Shown: positions 31,199 through 37,835 of the stretch, one piece after another
Layout: every line of letters starts with the position of its first letter
Numbering within the stretch: the first letter of the stretch is position 1
Source: an uncultured Ruminococcus sp.
GTDB lineage: Bacteria; Bacillota; Clostridia; Oscillospirales; Ruminococcaceae
Assembly (NCBI GenBank): GCA_910579835.1
Contig: CAJTWQ010000014.1
Coordinates: 1 to 37,835 of the forward strand
Length of the DNA stretch: 37,835 nt
Direction of reading: 5' to 3'
The notes under the pieces: model-generated
Told to the model about the DNA's origin: nothing
Seen by the model: only the letters and a program-made list of their open reading frames with translations
Databases searched by the model: none
Position numbers and translations under genes: made by a program

Positions 31199-31227
31199 AG
31201 CCGCCGCCATTATCCGGTGGCTTTTTC
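31199..31227 (+). terminator. Terminator after the RCC1 relic
   Basis: AGCCGCCG (31199-31206) pairs with CGGTGGCT (31215-31222) with one G-T pair, followed by TTTTTC. Confidence 0.8.
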
Positions 31228-31323
31228 ACCGCTATTCTTCCCGAATCACATTCTCCACCCTACAACCCCGAATAAATAAATATCAACATTTTAGTGCATA
31301 TTGACGAATATGCATACCTCTTA

Positions 31324-31352
31324 TTGACTTATTTTTCCTAAAGGAGTATAAT
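31324..31352 (+). promoter_or_regulatory. Promoter of the serine biosynthesis operon
   Basis: TTGACT (31324-31329), 17-base spacer, TATAAT (31347-31352). The AAAGGAG inside the spacer is therefore not an SD. Confidence 0.85.
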
Positions 31353-31408
31353 TATTGATATATAGCACATTCTATTATATTTATATATTTAAAGTGGAGG
31401 TTTTTACA

Positions 31409-32491
31409 ATGAGCAGAGTTTATAACTTCAGCGCAGGTCCTGCCGTTCTCCCCGAAGAAGTTCTTCAGGAAGCAGCAGACGAAATGATGGATTACCAGGG
31501 ATGCGGCATGTCCGTAATGGAAATGTCACACCGTTCCAAAGTATATGACAATATCATTAAGGAAGCAGAACAGGATCTCCGCGACCTTATGAACATCCCC
31601 GATAATTATAAAGTACTTTTCCTTCAGGGCGGAGCTTCACAGCAGTTTGCAGCAGTTCCCATGAATCTCATGAAGAACAAAAAAGCCGCTTACATTATCA
31701 CCGGTCAGTGGGCAAAAAAAGCCTACCAGGAAGCTCAGATGTTCGGCGATGCCGTTGCTGTCGCTTCATCCGCCGACAAAACCTTCTCTTATATCCCTGA
31801 CTGTTCCGATCTGGATATTCCCGAAGATGCAGACTATGTTTACATCTGCGAAAATAACACTATCTACGGTACAAAGTTCTGGGAGCTTCCGAATACTAAG
31901 GGCAAAGATCTCGTTGCTGATGTTTCTTCATGTTTTCTTTCCGAGCCTGTTGACGTAACAAAGTACGGCGTTATCTACGGCGGAGTTCAGAAAAACATCG
32001 GTCCTGCCGGAGTGGTTATCGCCATTATCCGCGAAGATCTTATTCGTGACGACGTTCTTTCCGGTACTCCGACAATGCTCAAATGGAAAACCCAGGCTGA
32101 CAACGATTCGCTTTATAATACTCCTCCCTGCTACGGCATCTACATCTGCGGCAAAGTATTCAAGTGGATAAAGAAGATGGGCGGCCTTGAGGCCATGAAG
32201 GCTCATAACGAAAAGAAAGCCGCTATACTCTATGATTTCCTCGATCAGTCCAAGATGTTCAAGGGTACTGTTGAAAAGAAAGACAGATCGCTTATGAACG
32301 TTCCTTTCATCACAGGAAACGACGAACTTGACGCCAAGTTTATCAAGGAATCCAAGGAAGCCGGCTTTGAGAACCTCAAAGGTCATAGAACTGTGGGCGG
32401 CATGAGAGCTTCGATCTATAATGCAATGCCTATCGAGGGCGTTGAAAAGCTCGTTGCATTTATGAAGAAATTTGAGGAAGAAAATTCCTGA
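31409..32491 (+). CDS. serC: Phosphoserine aminotransferase
   Basis: 360 residues. Start ATG 31409 has TGGAGG; the longer frame begins at an ATT without support. Family landmarks are VYNFSAGPAVLPEEVL, the HRS region MEMSHRSK, the cofactor stretch FLQGGASQQFA and the PLP lysine in GGVQKNIGPAG, ending with the H-R-T-V-G-G-M-R-A-S-I-Y-N active-site motif. Converts 3-phosphohydroxypyruvate and glutamate to phosphoserine; it may also act in pyridoxine synthesis. Leads an operon with serA; no serB is nearby. Confidence 0.97.
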   Translation: MSRVYNFSAGPAVLPEEVLQEAADEMMDYQGCGMSVMEMSHRSKVYDNIIKEAEQDLRDLMNIPDNYKVLFLQGGASQQFAAVPMNLMKNKKAAYIITGQWAKKAYQEAQMFGDAVAVASSADKTFSYIPDCSDLDIPEDADYVYICENNTIYGTKFWELPNTKGKDLVADVSSCFLSEPVDVTKYGVIYGGVQKNIGPAGVVIAIIREDLIRDDVLSGTPTMLKWKTQADNDSLYNTPPCYGIYICGKVFKWIKKMGGLEAMKAHNEKKAAILYDFLDQSKMFKGTVEKKDRSLMNVPFITGNDELDAKFIKESKEAGFENLKGHRTVGGMRASIYNAMPIEGVEKLVAFMKKFEEENS

Positions 32492-32493
32492 TA

Positions 32494-32961
32494 ATGACTC
32501 TGATAATATTCATATCTATTGTTGGCTGTCTGCTTACTGCTTTCGGTATCCGGGAACAGAAAAAAAAATTTTCAGACCGGCAGTTTGCCAAGGCTAAAGT
32601 TATAGGCTACAAAACGCCTCATGCTGTAAGCTCCAGACCCTGTATGAGTTTACTTGCCTCATCAATATATTCTGCTGCACAGATATTCAATCCCGTTGTG
32701 GAATTCAAAAACAAAAACGGCTGCACTCACAGTGCTCCTCTGCATATAACGGTCGATAAATTCTCGATTGCCAAAAGCTATCCCGAATTTGAAATCGGCG
32801 GTGAACTTACAGTTTCATTTTTCGGCGATTCTCCGAGGGAATGCTTTCTGGAAAACCATCCGCTGCATCAAACCGTCCTTAGAACAAGTATGTTACTTTG
32901 GGCAGGAATCGCCCTGCTGGCGACGACTGTTCTGCTGACCGTATACTATATCTCAATTTAA
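32494..32961 (+). CDS. DUF3592-like membrane protein (155 aa)
   Basis: Membrane helix at residues 2-18, a soluble domain with AKAKVIGYK, NPVVEFKNKNG and FEIGGELTVSFFGDSP (the DUF3592 beta pattern), and a C-terminal helix at about 130-153. It starts 2 bases after serC, its GAGGAAG SD lying in the serC end, and is followed by serA 16 bases later. It is fully embedded in the serine operon, but its role there is unknown. Confidence 0.78.
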   Translation: MTLIIFISIVGCLLTAFGIREQKKKFSDRQFAKAKVIGYKTPHAVSSRPCMSLLASSIYSAAQIFNPVVEFKNKNGCTHSAPLHITVDKFSIAKSYPEFEIGGELTVSFFGDSPRECFLENHPLHQTVLRTSMLLWAGIALLATTVLLTVYYISI

Positions 32962-32977
32962 GAAAGAGGTAATTACA

Positions 32978-34138
32978 ATGTATAAAATTCAAACGCTTAA
33001 CAAGATCTCCGAAATCGGAACAGATATTTTTGACAAGAACAAATACAACATTTCCGAGGAATGCTCTAATCCTGACGCTATCATGGTAAGAAGCGCCAAA
33101 ATGCACGACATGACTTTTGGCGATAACCTCATCGCTATCGCCCGTGCCGGCGCGGGCGTAAATAACATTCCCGTTGACCGCTGCGCTCAGGAGGGCATCT
33201 GCGTATTTAACACGCCCGGAGCCAACGCCAATGCCGTTAAGGAGCTTGCTATATGCGCGCTTCTCCTTTCATCCAGAAAAATCACTGAGGCTGCCGCATG
33301 GGCTGCTTCTCTTAAAGGAACTCCGGATGCCCCAAAGACGGTTGAGGGCGGCAAGGCAAAGTTCGCAGGTCCTGAGATCAAGGGCAAAACTCTCGGTATT
33401 ATCGGTCTTGGAGCTATAGGCGGTCAAATCGCAAACGCTGCCGAAGCTCTGGGAATGAAAGTTATCGGATATGATCCGTATCTTTCTATCGGAGCTGCTC
33501 TCCATCTTGATCCTACGACAAGGATCGTTTCCGATATAAACGACATTTACAAGAACAGCGACTATATCACTATCCATATGCCATACACTCCTCAGACAAA
33601 GAATACAATTGACGCTGAACAGATAGCAATGATGAAAGACGGCGTACGCCTAATCAATCTTGCAAGAGGAGAACTTATCAACAGCCAGGCGGTAGTTGAT
33701 GCTGTTGCCAGCGGCAAGGTAGCGAAGTATGTTACAGATTTTGCAGATGATGTTGTTCTCGGCGTTGAAAATATCATTGTTCTCCCTCATCTCGGAGCTT
33801 CTACTCCCGAAAGCGAGGACAACTGTGCAGTTATGGCCGCTCAGGAGCTTATTGACTACATCGAAAACGGAAATATCAAGAACAGCGTAAATCTTCCTAA
33901 CGCATCCATGAACGCAGCAGGCACAAAGATATGCGTTATTCACAAGAATGTTCCTACAACAATTGCTTCTATCACATCGGCTGTCGGCAACGAGGGCATC
34001 AACATTGAGAATATGGTAAACGCAAGCAAAAAGGATTTTGCATACACAATGCTTGATGTTACAGGGGATGTTCCCGCTTCTGTTGAAGGTAAGATAAACG
34101 CTGTAGACGGCGTTATCAGAGTAAGAATCATTAAATAA
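32978..34138 (+). CDS. serA: D-3-phosphoglycerate dehydrogenase
   Basis: 386 residues. Rossmann loop GIIGLGAIGGQIANAAEA, catalytic Arg in NLARGELI, Glu/Asp region DFADDV and His in LPHLGAST. A C-terminal ACT domain (about 315-386, KICVIHKNVPTTIASITS onward) probably senses serine. The short type lacks the extra substrate-binding domain. First step of serine synthesis; the product feeds SerC. SD AAAGAGGT. Confidence 0.97.
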   Translation: MYKIQTLNKISEIGTDIFDKNKYNISEECSNPDAIMVRSAKMHDMTFGDNLIAIARAGAGVNNIPVDRCAQEGICVFNTPGANANAVKELAICALLLSSRKITEAAAWAASLKGTPDAPKTVEGGKAKFAGPEIKGKTLGIIGLGAIGGQIANAAEALGMKVIGYDPYLSIGAALHLDPTTRIVSDINDIYKNSDYITIHMPYTPQTKNTIDAEQIAMMKDGVRLINLARGELINSQAVVDAVASGKVAKYVTDFADDVVLGVENIIVLPHLGASTPESEDNCAVMAAQELIDYIENGNIKNSVNLPNASMNAAGTKICVIHKNVPTTIASITSAVGNEGINIENMVNASKKDFAYTMLDVTGDVPASVEGKINAVDGVIRVRIIK

Positions 34139-34155
34139 GATTCACCGATTCATAA

Positions 34156-34196
34156 TGTCATCCGCATACGCTGCGGATGACATTTTTATTTTTTTC
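34156..34196 (+). terminator. Terminator of the serine operon
   Basis: TGTCATCCGCA (34156-34166), 5-base loop, TGCGGATGACA (34172-34182), then TTTTTATTTTTTT. Confidence 0.93.
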
Positions 34197-34206
34197 TAAA
34201 TCTCTA

Positions 34207-34235
34207 TTGACAAACTTCCGTTGTAGGTTTATAAT
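34207..34235 (+). promoter_or_regulatory. Promoter of trkA-trkH
   Basis: TTGACA (34207-34212), 17-base spacer, TATAAT (34230-34235). Confidence 0.88.
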
Positions 34236-34267
34236 TAAGTTGAGTTATTATACAATCAGGAAAAGTA

Positions 34268-34312
34268 CCTGCTGATGATTATTTATTGACGGATAATAGG
34301 CTCATCAACAGG
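34268..34312 (+). promoter_or_regulatory. Leader hairpin before trkA
   Basis: CCTG-c-TGATGA (34268-34278) pairs with TCATCA-a-CAGG (34302-34312); an inner TTAT/ATAA pair extends it. It lies in the 110-base leader and is not followed by a T-run, so it is a structured 5' UTR rather than a terminator. Confidence 0.6.
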
Positions 34313-34345
34313 TCCAATATATATTTTTAATACGACGGAGGATAT

Positions 34346-35704
34346 ATGGATATTATCATAGTAGGCTGCGGAAAGGTCGGAAGCGCATTGGCGGAGGTAC
34401 TCAGCAGCGAGCACAATATCACCATGATCGACCTTAGCGAGGATAAGATAAATTCGGTAACAAACGACTACGACATAATGGGTATTGCCGGAAATTGTCT
34501 TCACACAGATGTTCTTGACGAGGCTAACGTTGATAAGACGGGTATATTTATTGCTGTCACAAACTCCGATGAGGTGAATATTCTCTCCTGTCTCATTGCT
34601 CGAAAAATGGGGGCGCGGCACTGCATTTCAAGAGTACGCAGCCCGGAATTCGGCAAGCAAATCGTTTTCATGCGCGAAGAACTGGGCATCAGCATGATGG
34701 TGAACCCCGATTATAATGCCGCTAACGAAATTGCCAAGGTACTGCGTTATCCAGAAGCTATCAACATCGAATCGTTTGCTAAAGGACAGGTAGATCTGGC
34801 AGAAATCAGAATAACCCGCGGAAGCATACTGGACGGAGTTGCTCTCAGTCAGCTTTCAAGACGCCTTAAGCTTGACGTACTGATCTGCGCTGTACAGCGG
34901 GGCGAAGAGCTTATAATCCCCAACGGAAACTTTGTGATAAAGGCTGACGATAAGATCCACATAACGGCTTCGCACAGCGCAATGGTGAAGTTTTTCAGAA
35001 GCATCAGCGCCGCTTACAGAGAAAAACGTGTGAAATCAGCCGTACTCATCGGCGGCGGACGAACGGCATATCATCTTGCAAAGCAGCTTATCGAAATGGG
35101 CGTAAAGGTAAAGATCATAGAGATCGACGAGCAGAGATGTCTCGAACTCAGCGAAAGCCTCAACAAGGTGAATATCTCCTGCGCAGACGGAACAGATCAC
35201 GATATTCTCCGTGAAGAACGGGTATACGACGCTGACGCCGTGGTTACTCTAACTGGAATCGATGAAGAAAACATCCTGCTCTCCCTGCTGGCCAAGAAAA
35301 ACGGGGTAACCAAAGTTGTAACCAAAGTGAACAGAATGTCCCTGATTGAACTTTCCGACACTCTTAATCTGGACAGCATAGTTTCTCCGAAATCCATTAC
35401 CGTAAACCAGATCTTGCAGTATGTCCGGGCAAAGCAGAATTCTCTCGGCAACAGCGTCACAACTCTTTACCGTTTAGTCGGAGACCGTCTTGAAGCCATT
35501 GAATTTGTTGTCAGGGATAAAAAGGAATACGTTGACGTCCCCCTGAAAAAACTTAAAATACGCAGCGGAATCCTTATTGCCAGCATAGTCAGAGGAAACG
35601 AACTTATAATCCCCAGAGGAGACGATTGCTTAAAGGTCAACGACAGCGTCGTCGTCATCACTACCAGCAAGGGCTTCCACGACCTAAGCAATATTTTTGA
35701 CTAA
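34346..35704 (+). CDS. trkA: Trk potassium uptake regulator TrkA
   Basis: 452 residues with two RCK units: N-terminal nucleotide-binding fold MDIIIVGCGKVGSALAEVL, a first TrkA-C domain (about 140-220), a second fold AVLIGGGRTAYHLAKQL (about 233), and a second TrkA-C domain to the end (ELIIPRGDDCLKV). It binds NAD(H)/ATP and gates the TrkH channel from the inside. SD GGAGGATAT. It precedes trkH by 20 bases. Confidence 0.95.
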   Translation: MDIIIVGCGKVGSALAEVLSSEHNITMIDLSEDKINSVTNDYDIMGIAGNCLHTDVLDEANVDKTGIFIAVTNSDEVNILSCLIARKMGARHCISRVRSPEFGKQIVFMREELGISMMVNPDYNAANEIAKVLRYPEAINIESFAKGQVDLAEIRITRGSILDGVALSQLSRRLKLDVLICAVQRGEELIIPNGNFVIKADDKIHITASHSAMVKFFRSISAAYREKRVKSAVLIGGGRTAYHLAKQLIEMGVKVKIIEIDEQRCLELSESLNKVNISCADGTDHDILREERVYDADAVVTLTGIDEENILLSLLAKKNGVTKVVTKVNRMSLIELSDTLNLDSIVSPKSITVNQILQYVRAKQNSLGNSVTTLYRLVGDRLEAIEFVVRDKKEYVDVPLKKLKIRSGILIASIVRGNELIIPRGDDCLKVNDSVVVITTSKGFHDLSNIFD

Positions 35705-35724
35705 AGGAGAGCGCAGGAAGTACA

Positions 35725-37161
35725 ATGAATTACCGAATGATAGTATATATCATGGGACAGATCTCAAAAGTGGTCGGACTTGCAATGCTTCTGCCCGTCC
35801 TGACAGGCTTCATTTATGGCGAGGAGCACATTTTGGCTTCTTTCGGAATACCGATTCTCATGCTTCTTATTCCCGGATTTGCCGTAACTCTGAAAAAGCC
35901 GCAGGATAATTCCGTCTATTCAATGGAAGGCTTCATAAGCGTGGCGGCATCATGGATCGTCGTATCAGCCGTAGGCGCGCTTCCTTTTGTGATCTCCGGA
36001 GATATTCCAAACTATGTTGACGCTTTATTTGAAACAGTTTCCGGATTCACCACTACAGGTTCATCAATACTGAGCAATGTAGAGGAGCTTTCAAAATCGT
36101 CCCTTTTCTGGCGTTCCTTTACTCATTGGCTCGGCGGTATGGGAATACTTATGTTCGTTATCGCGATCATGTCCAGCAACGATTCCAGAACCATGCATAT
36201 GATGCGTGCGGAATGCCCCGGTCCAAAAGTTGGACGCCTGGTTTCCAAATCTGGAAGCTCCGCACGGATCCTCTACGGTATCTACATTTCAATGACCGCC
36301 ATTGAAATAATTCTCCTTCTGTTCGGCGGAATGTCCTTTTACGACGCTCTCATTCACGCCTTTTCATCGGCGGGAACCGGCGGTTTTTCTATATACAGCG
36401 ACAGCGTTGGACACTATGGCAGCCTTTACATTGAAATGGTCATTGCCGTTTTTATCATACTTTTCGGCATCAACTTCAATCTTTACTACTATATGCTTAT
36501 CCGCAAGTTTTCCGCCGTATTCAGAAACGAGGAGCTTCGCACATATCTGGGAATAATTCTTGGGGCGACGCTGATTATTACCATGAATATAAGAAGTCTG
36601 TACGGCAGTTTTTTTGAAGCGCTAAGATATTCATTTTTTATGACGGCTTCCACCATCACATCAACAGGCTTTGCTACTGCTGACACAAATATGTGGCCCG
36701 TTTTTTCACAGACTCTTCTGCTGATGCTTATGTTCGTCGGCTCCTGTGCCGGATCTACAGGCGGCGGCATGAAAGTCTCACGTATTATGATAATGGTAAA
36801 GGCAGGAATCAAGGAACTGAAATACATTATTAATCCCCGTGCCGTTGCCTCTGTTAAAATGGACGGAAAACCAATAGAAAAGGATGTTGTCAGAGGAGCG
36901 ACCTCTTATCTGATTATTTACGCTTTACTCATGTTCTGCTCTGTTCTGCTGATCACTCTTGACAGCTTCACAATAGAGGAATCGGCTTCGGCAGTAATAA
37001 CTACCATGAATAATATAGGTTACGGTGTTGGACGTTTCGGTCCGGCTGGAAGCTTCGGAGAGCTGTCGTCATTCTCTAAGATCGTTCTCAGCTTCGATAT
37101 GCTACTTGGACGTCTTGAAATATACCCGATAATACTGCTTTTCGCAGTAAAAAGAAGATAA
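35725..37161 (+). CDS. trkH: Trk potassium transporter membrane subunit TrkH
   Basis: 478 residues with the four-fold M1-P-M2 arrangement of Trk/Ktr channels. Selectivity-loop sequences are visible: TVSGFTTTGSSIL, SSAGTGGFSIY, TITSTGFATAD and MNNIGYGVGRFGP, plus CAGSTGGGMKVSR. Moves K+ into the cell in complex with TrkA. SD AGGAAG. No terminator is visible before the next gene. Confidence 0.95.
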   Translation: MNYRMIVYIMGQISKVVGLAMLLPVLTGFIYGEEHILASFGIPILMLLIPGFAVTLKKPQDNSVYSMEGFISVAASWIVVSAVGALPFVISGDIPNYVDALFETVSGFTTTGSSILSNVEELSKSSLFWRSFTHWLGGMGILMFVIAIMSSNDSRTMHMMRAECPGPKVGRLVSKSGSSARILYGIYISMTAIEIILLLFGGMSFYDALIHAFSSAGTGGFSIYSDSVGHYGSLYIEMVIAVFIILFGINFNLYYYMLIRKFSAVFRNEELRTYLGIILGATLIITMNIRSLYGSFFEALRYSFFMTASTITSTGFATADTNMWPVFSQTLLLMLMFVGSCAGSTGGGMKVSRIMIMVKAGIKELKYIINPRAVASVKMDGKPIEKDVVRGATSYLIIYALLMFCSVLLITLDSFTIEESASAVITTMNNIGYGVGRFGPAGSFGELSSFSKIVLSFDMLLGRLEIYPIILLFAVKRR

Positions 37162-37207
37162 GGCGATATTTTGCCGCAAATTTTAATTAAACGGGAGGTT
37201 TTTACAG

Positions 37208-37835
37208 ATGAAAGCCAGAATCAATAAAATTACTGCCATTCTTACAGGAATATTATGTGCATTTATGTGCATTCTGCCCGGAACAGCCGGAGCAGTCAGC
37301 TTCGAAATTCCAGAAAACATAAACGCCGAATACAGCGTAACCTCTTCCGACCGTACTACCTGGTATGTAGTATCTAAGACGGCAGGTCCGGGAGCGGATG
37401 TACAGGTAGATATTATTGTCAGAAATCCTATTGCACTGAGCCAAATAAATGATATTGGTCTTTCTGTTGCTACGCCTGTCCAAATCACAGGAATATCGTC
37501 CACATGTCCGGCTTATGATGCCACAATCACATCGTCTGTCAGCGGAAATACTATAATGTTTGACGTAAACGGCTCCAGAAATGCTACCGGCGGTGAGGAC
37601 AAAAGCGTACTGTTCTCCGTATATTTTCACGTTCCGGATGGATGCCCCAACGGCGATTATGCAATAAGCTGGATATCCAGCGATATGACCGCTTTTCAGA
37701 CAAACGGTCAGGCATATTTTCCGATTCTGCGGAACGGAAGAATTACAGTTTCAGGCAGTGTTCCCCCAACTACAACGACCACGACTTCTTCCATGACAAC
37801 AACGACTTCTTCCACGACGACCACTACTTCTTCCA
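37208..37835 (+). CDS. Secreted cohesin-like domain protein (partial, cut by the window edge)
   Basis: SD GGGAGG, then a signal peptide (residues 1-29, ending GTAGA). Residues about 45-190 show the cohesin beta-sandwich pattern: DVQVDIIVRNPIALSQINDI, GLSVATPVQITGIS, NTIMFDVNG, and KSVLFSVYFHVPDG. From about residue 192 the protein enters a Thr/Ser linker (PPTTTTTTSS repeated) still open at the edge, so more domains are expected. Probably a scaffoldin or surface-attached docking protein. It could instead be a carbohydrate-binding protein of similar fold. Confidence 0.75.
   Translation, partial: MKARINKITAILTGILCAFMCILPGTAGAVSFEIPENINAEYSVTSSDRTTWYVVSKTAGPGADVQVDIIVRNPIALSQINDIGLSVATPVQITGISSTCPAYDATITSSVSGNTIMFDVNGSRNATGGEDKSVLFSVYFHVPDGCPNGDYAISWISSDMTAFQTNGQAYFPILRNGRITVSGSVPPTTTTTTSSMTTTTSSTTTTTSS

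Noticed and set aside
31355..31408. An N-terminal extension of serC by 18 codons
   Set aside because: It begins with ATT immediately after the -10 box, so it would hardly be transcribed; the SD and family start point to 31409.
1..37835. CRISPR array or cas genes
   Set aside because: No regularly spaced 24-40 base repeats and no Cas protein were seen; the Thr/Ser codon repeats at the right edge are protein linker.

Overview
The window looks like a chromosomal segment of a low-GC, fibre- or starch-degrading Firmicute of the Ruminococcus type (Oscillospiraceae). A secreted protein with a two-repeat dockerin (7165-7938) and the start of a secreted protein with a cohesin-like domain and Thr/Ser linker (37208 to the right edge) point to a cellulosome- or amylosome-like surface assembly. 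Thr/Pro-rich linkers, strong SD sequences and consensus TTGACA/TATAAT promoters with 17-base spacers recur. This assignment is inference; no rRNA or species marker is present.

Left flank (1-4480): a graveyard of mobile-element fragments. From left to right it holds an open-ended relic, an Rpn-family nuclease/transposase gene with its own promoter and terminator, a chimeric serine-recombinase tail, a divergent promoter region with repeated TAGTGTT half-sites, a small XRE regulator, a hairpin RNA followed by an Abi_2/HEPN abortive-infection gene split by an exact 10-bp tandem duplication, and truncated DUF3987 and winged-helix genes.

Cell-envelope block (4640-13471, all minus strand): a likely six-gene operon runs 13471 to 6888. 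It encodes a cell-wall-binding-repeat transglutaminase, a lipoprotein, an MBOAT O-acyltransferase, an AlgX/AlgJ-like (DHHW) SGNH-type protein, a dockerin protein and a TSCPD protein. It starts from an extended -10 promoter with a structured leader of about 137 nt. A separate unit encodes a lipoprotein-type penicillin-binding transpeptidase and a small membrane-anchored protein; a 60-bp degenerate copy of the PBP 3' end lies beyond it.

tRNA and second relic region (13850-19080): tRNA-Met and tRNA-Glu, then a truncated tyrosine integrase, a short conserved ORF, a truncated primase-like start, the 3' end of a group II intron joined to an exon fragment, a Fic protein lacking the motif histidine, a truncated conjugation hydrolase, a DUF4143 ATPase, and a tRNA-His 3' half followed by a terminator. 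This reads as a decayed integrative element between tRNA genes, with one or two toxin/defence-like genes kept.

Right half (19184-37835): mostly intact genes. There is a response regulator/histidine kinase pair followed by an ABC transporter whose promoter carries 11-bp-phased direct repeats; a frameshifted DUF3795 gene with a nitroreductase and an acetyltransferase; a CPBP-like membrane protein with tadA; metG with a 200-nt leader; an XRE regulator; an RCC1-repeat relic; serC, a DUF3592-like gene and serA; the potassium-uptake pair trkA-trkH; and the cohesin-like gene, cut by the window edge.
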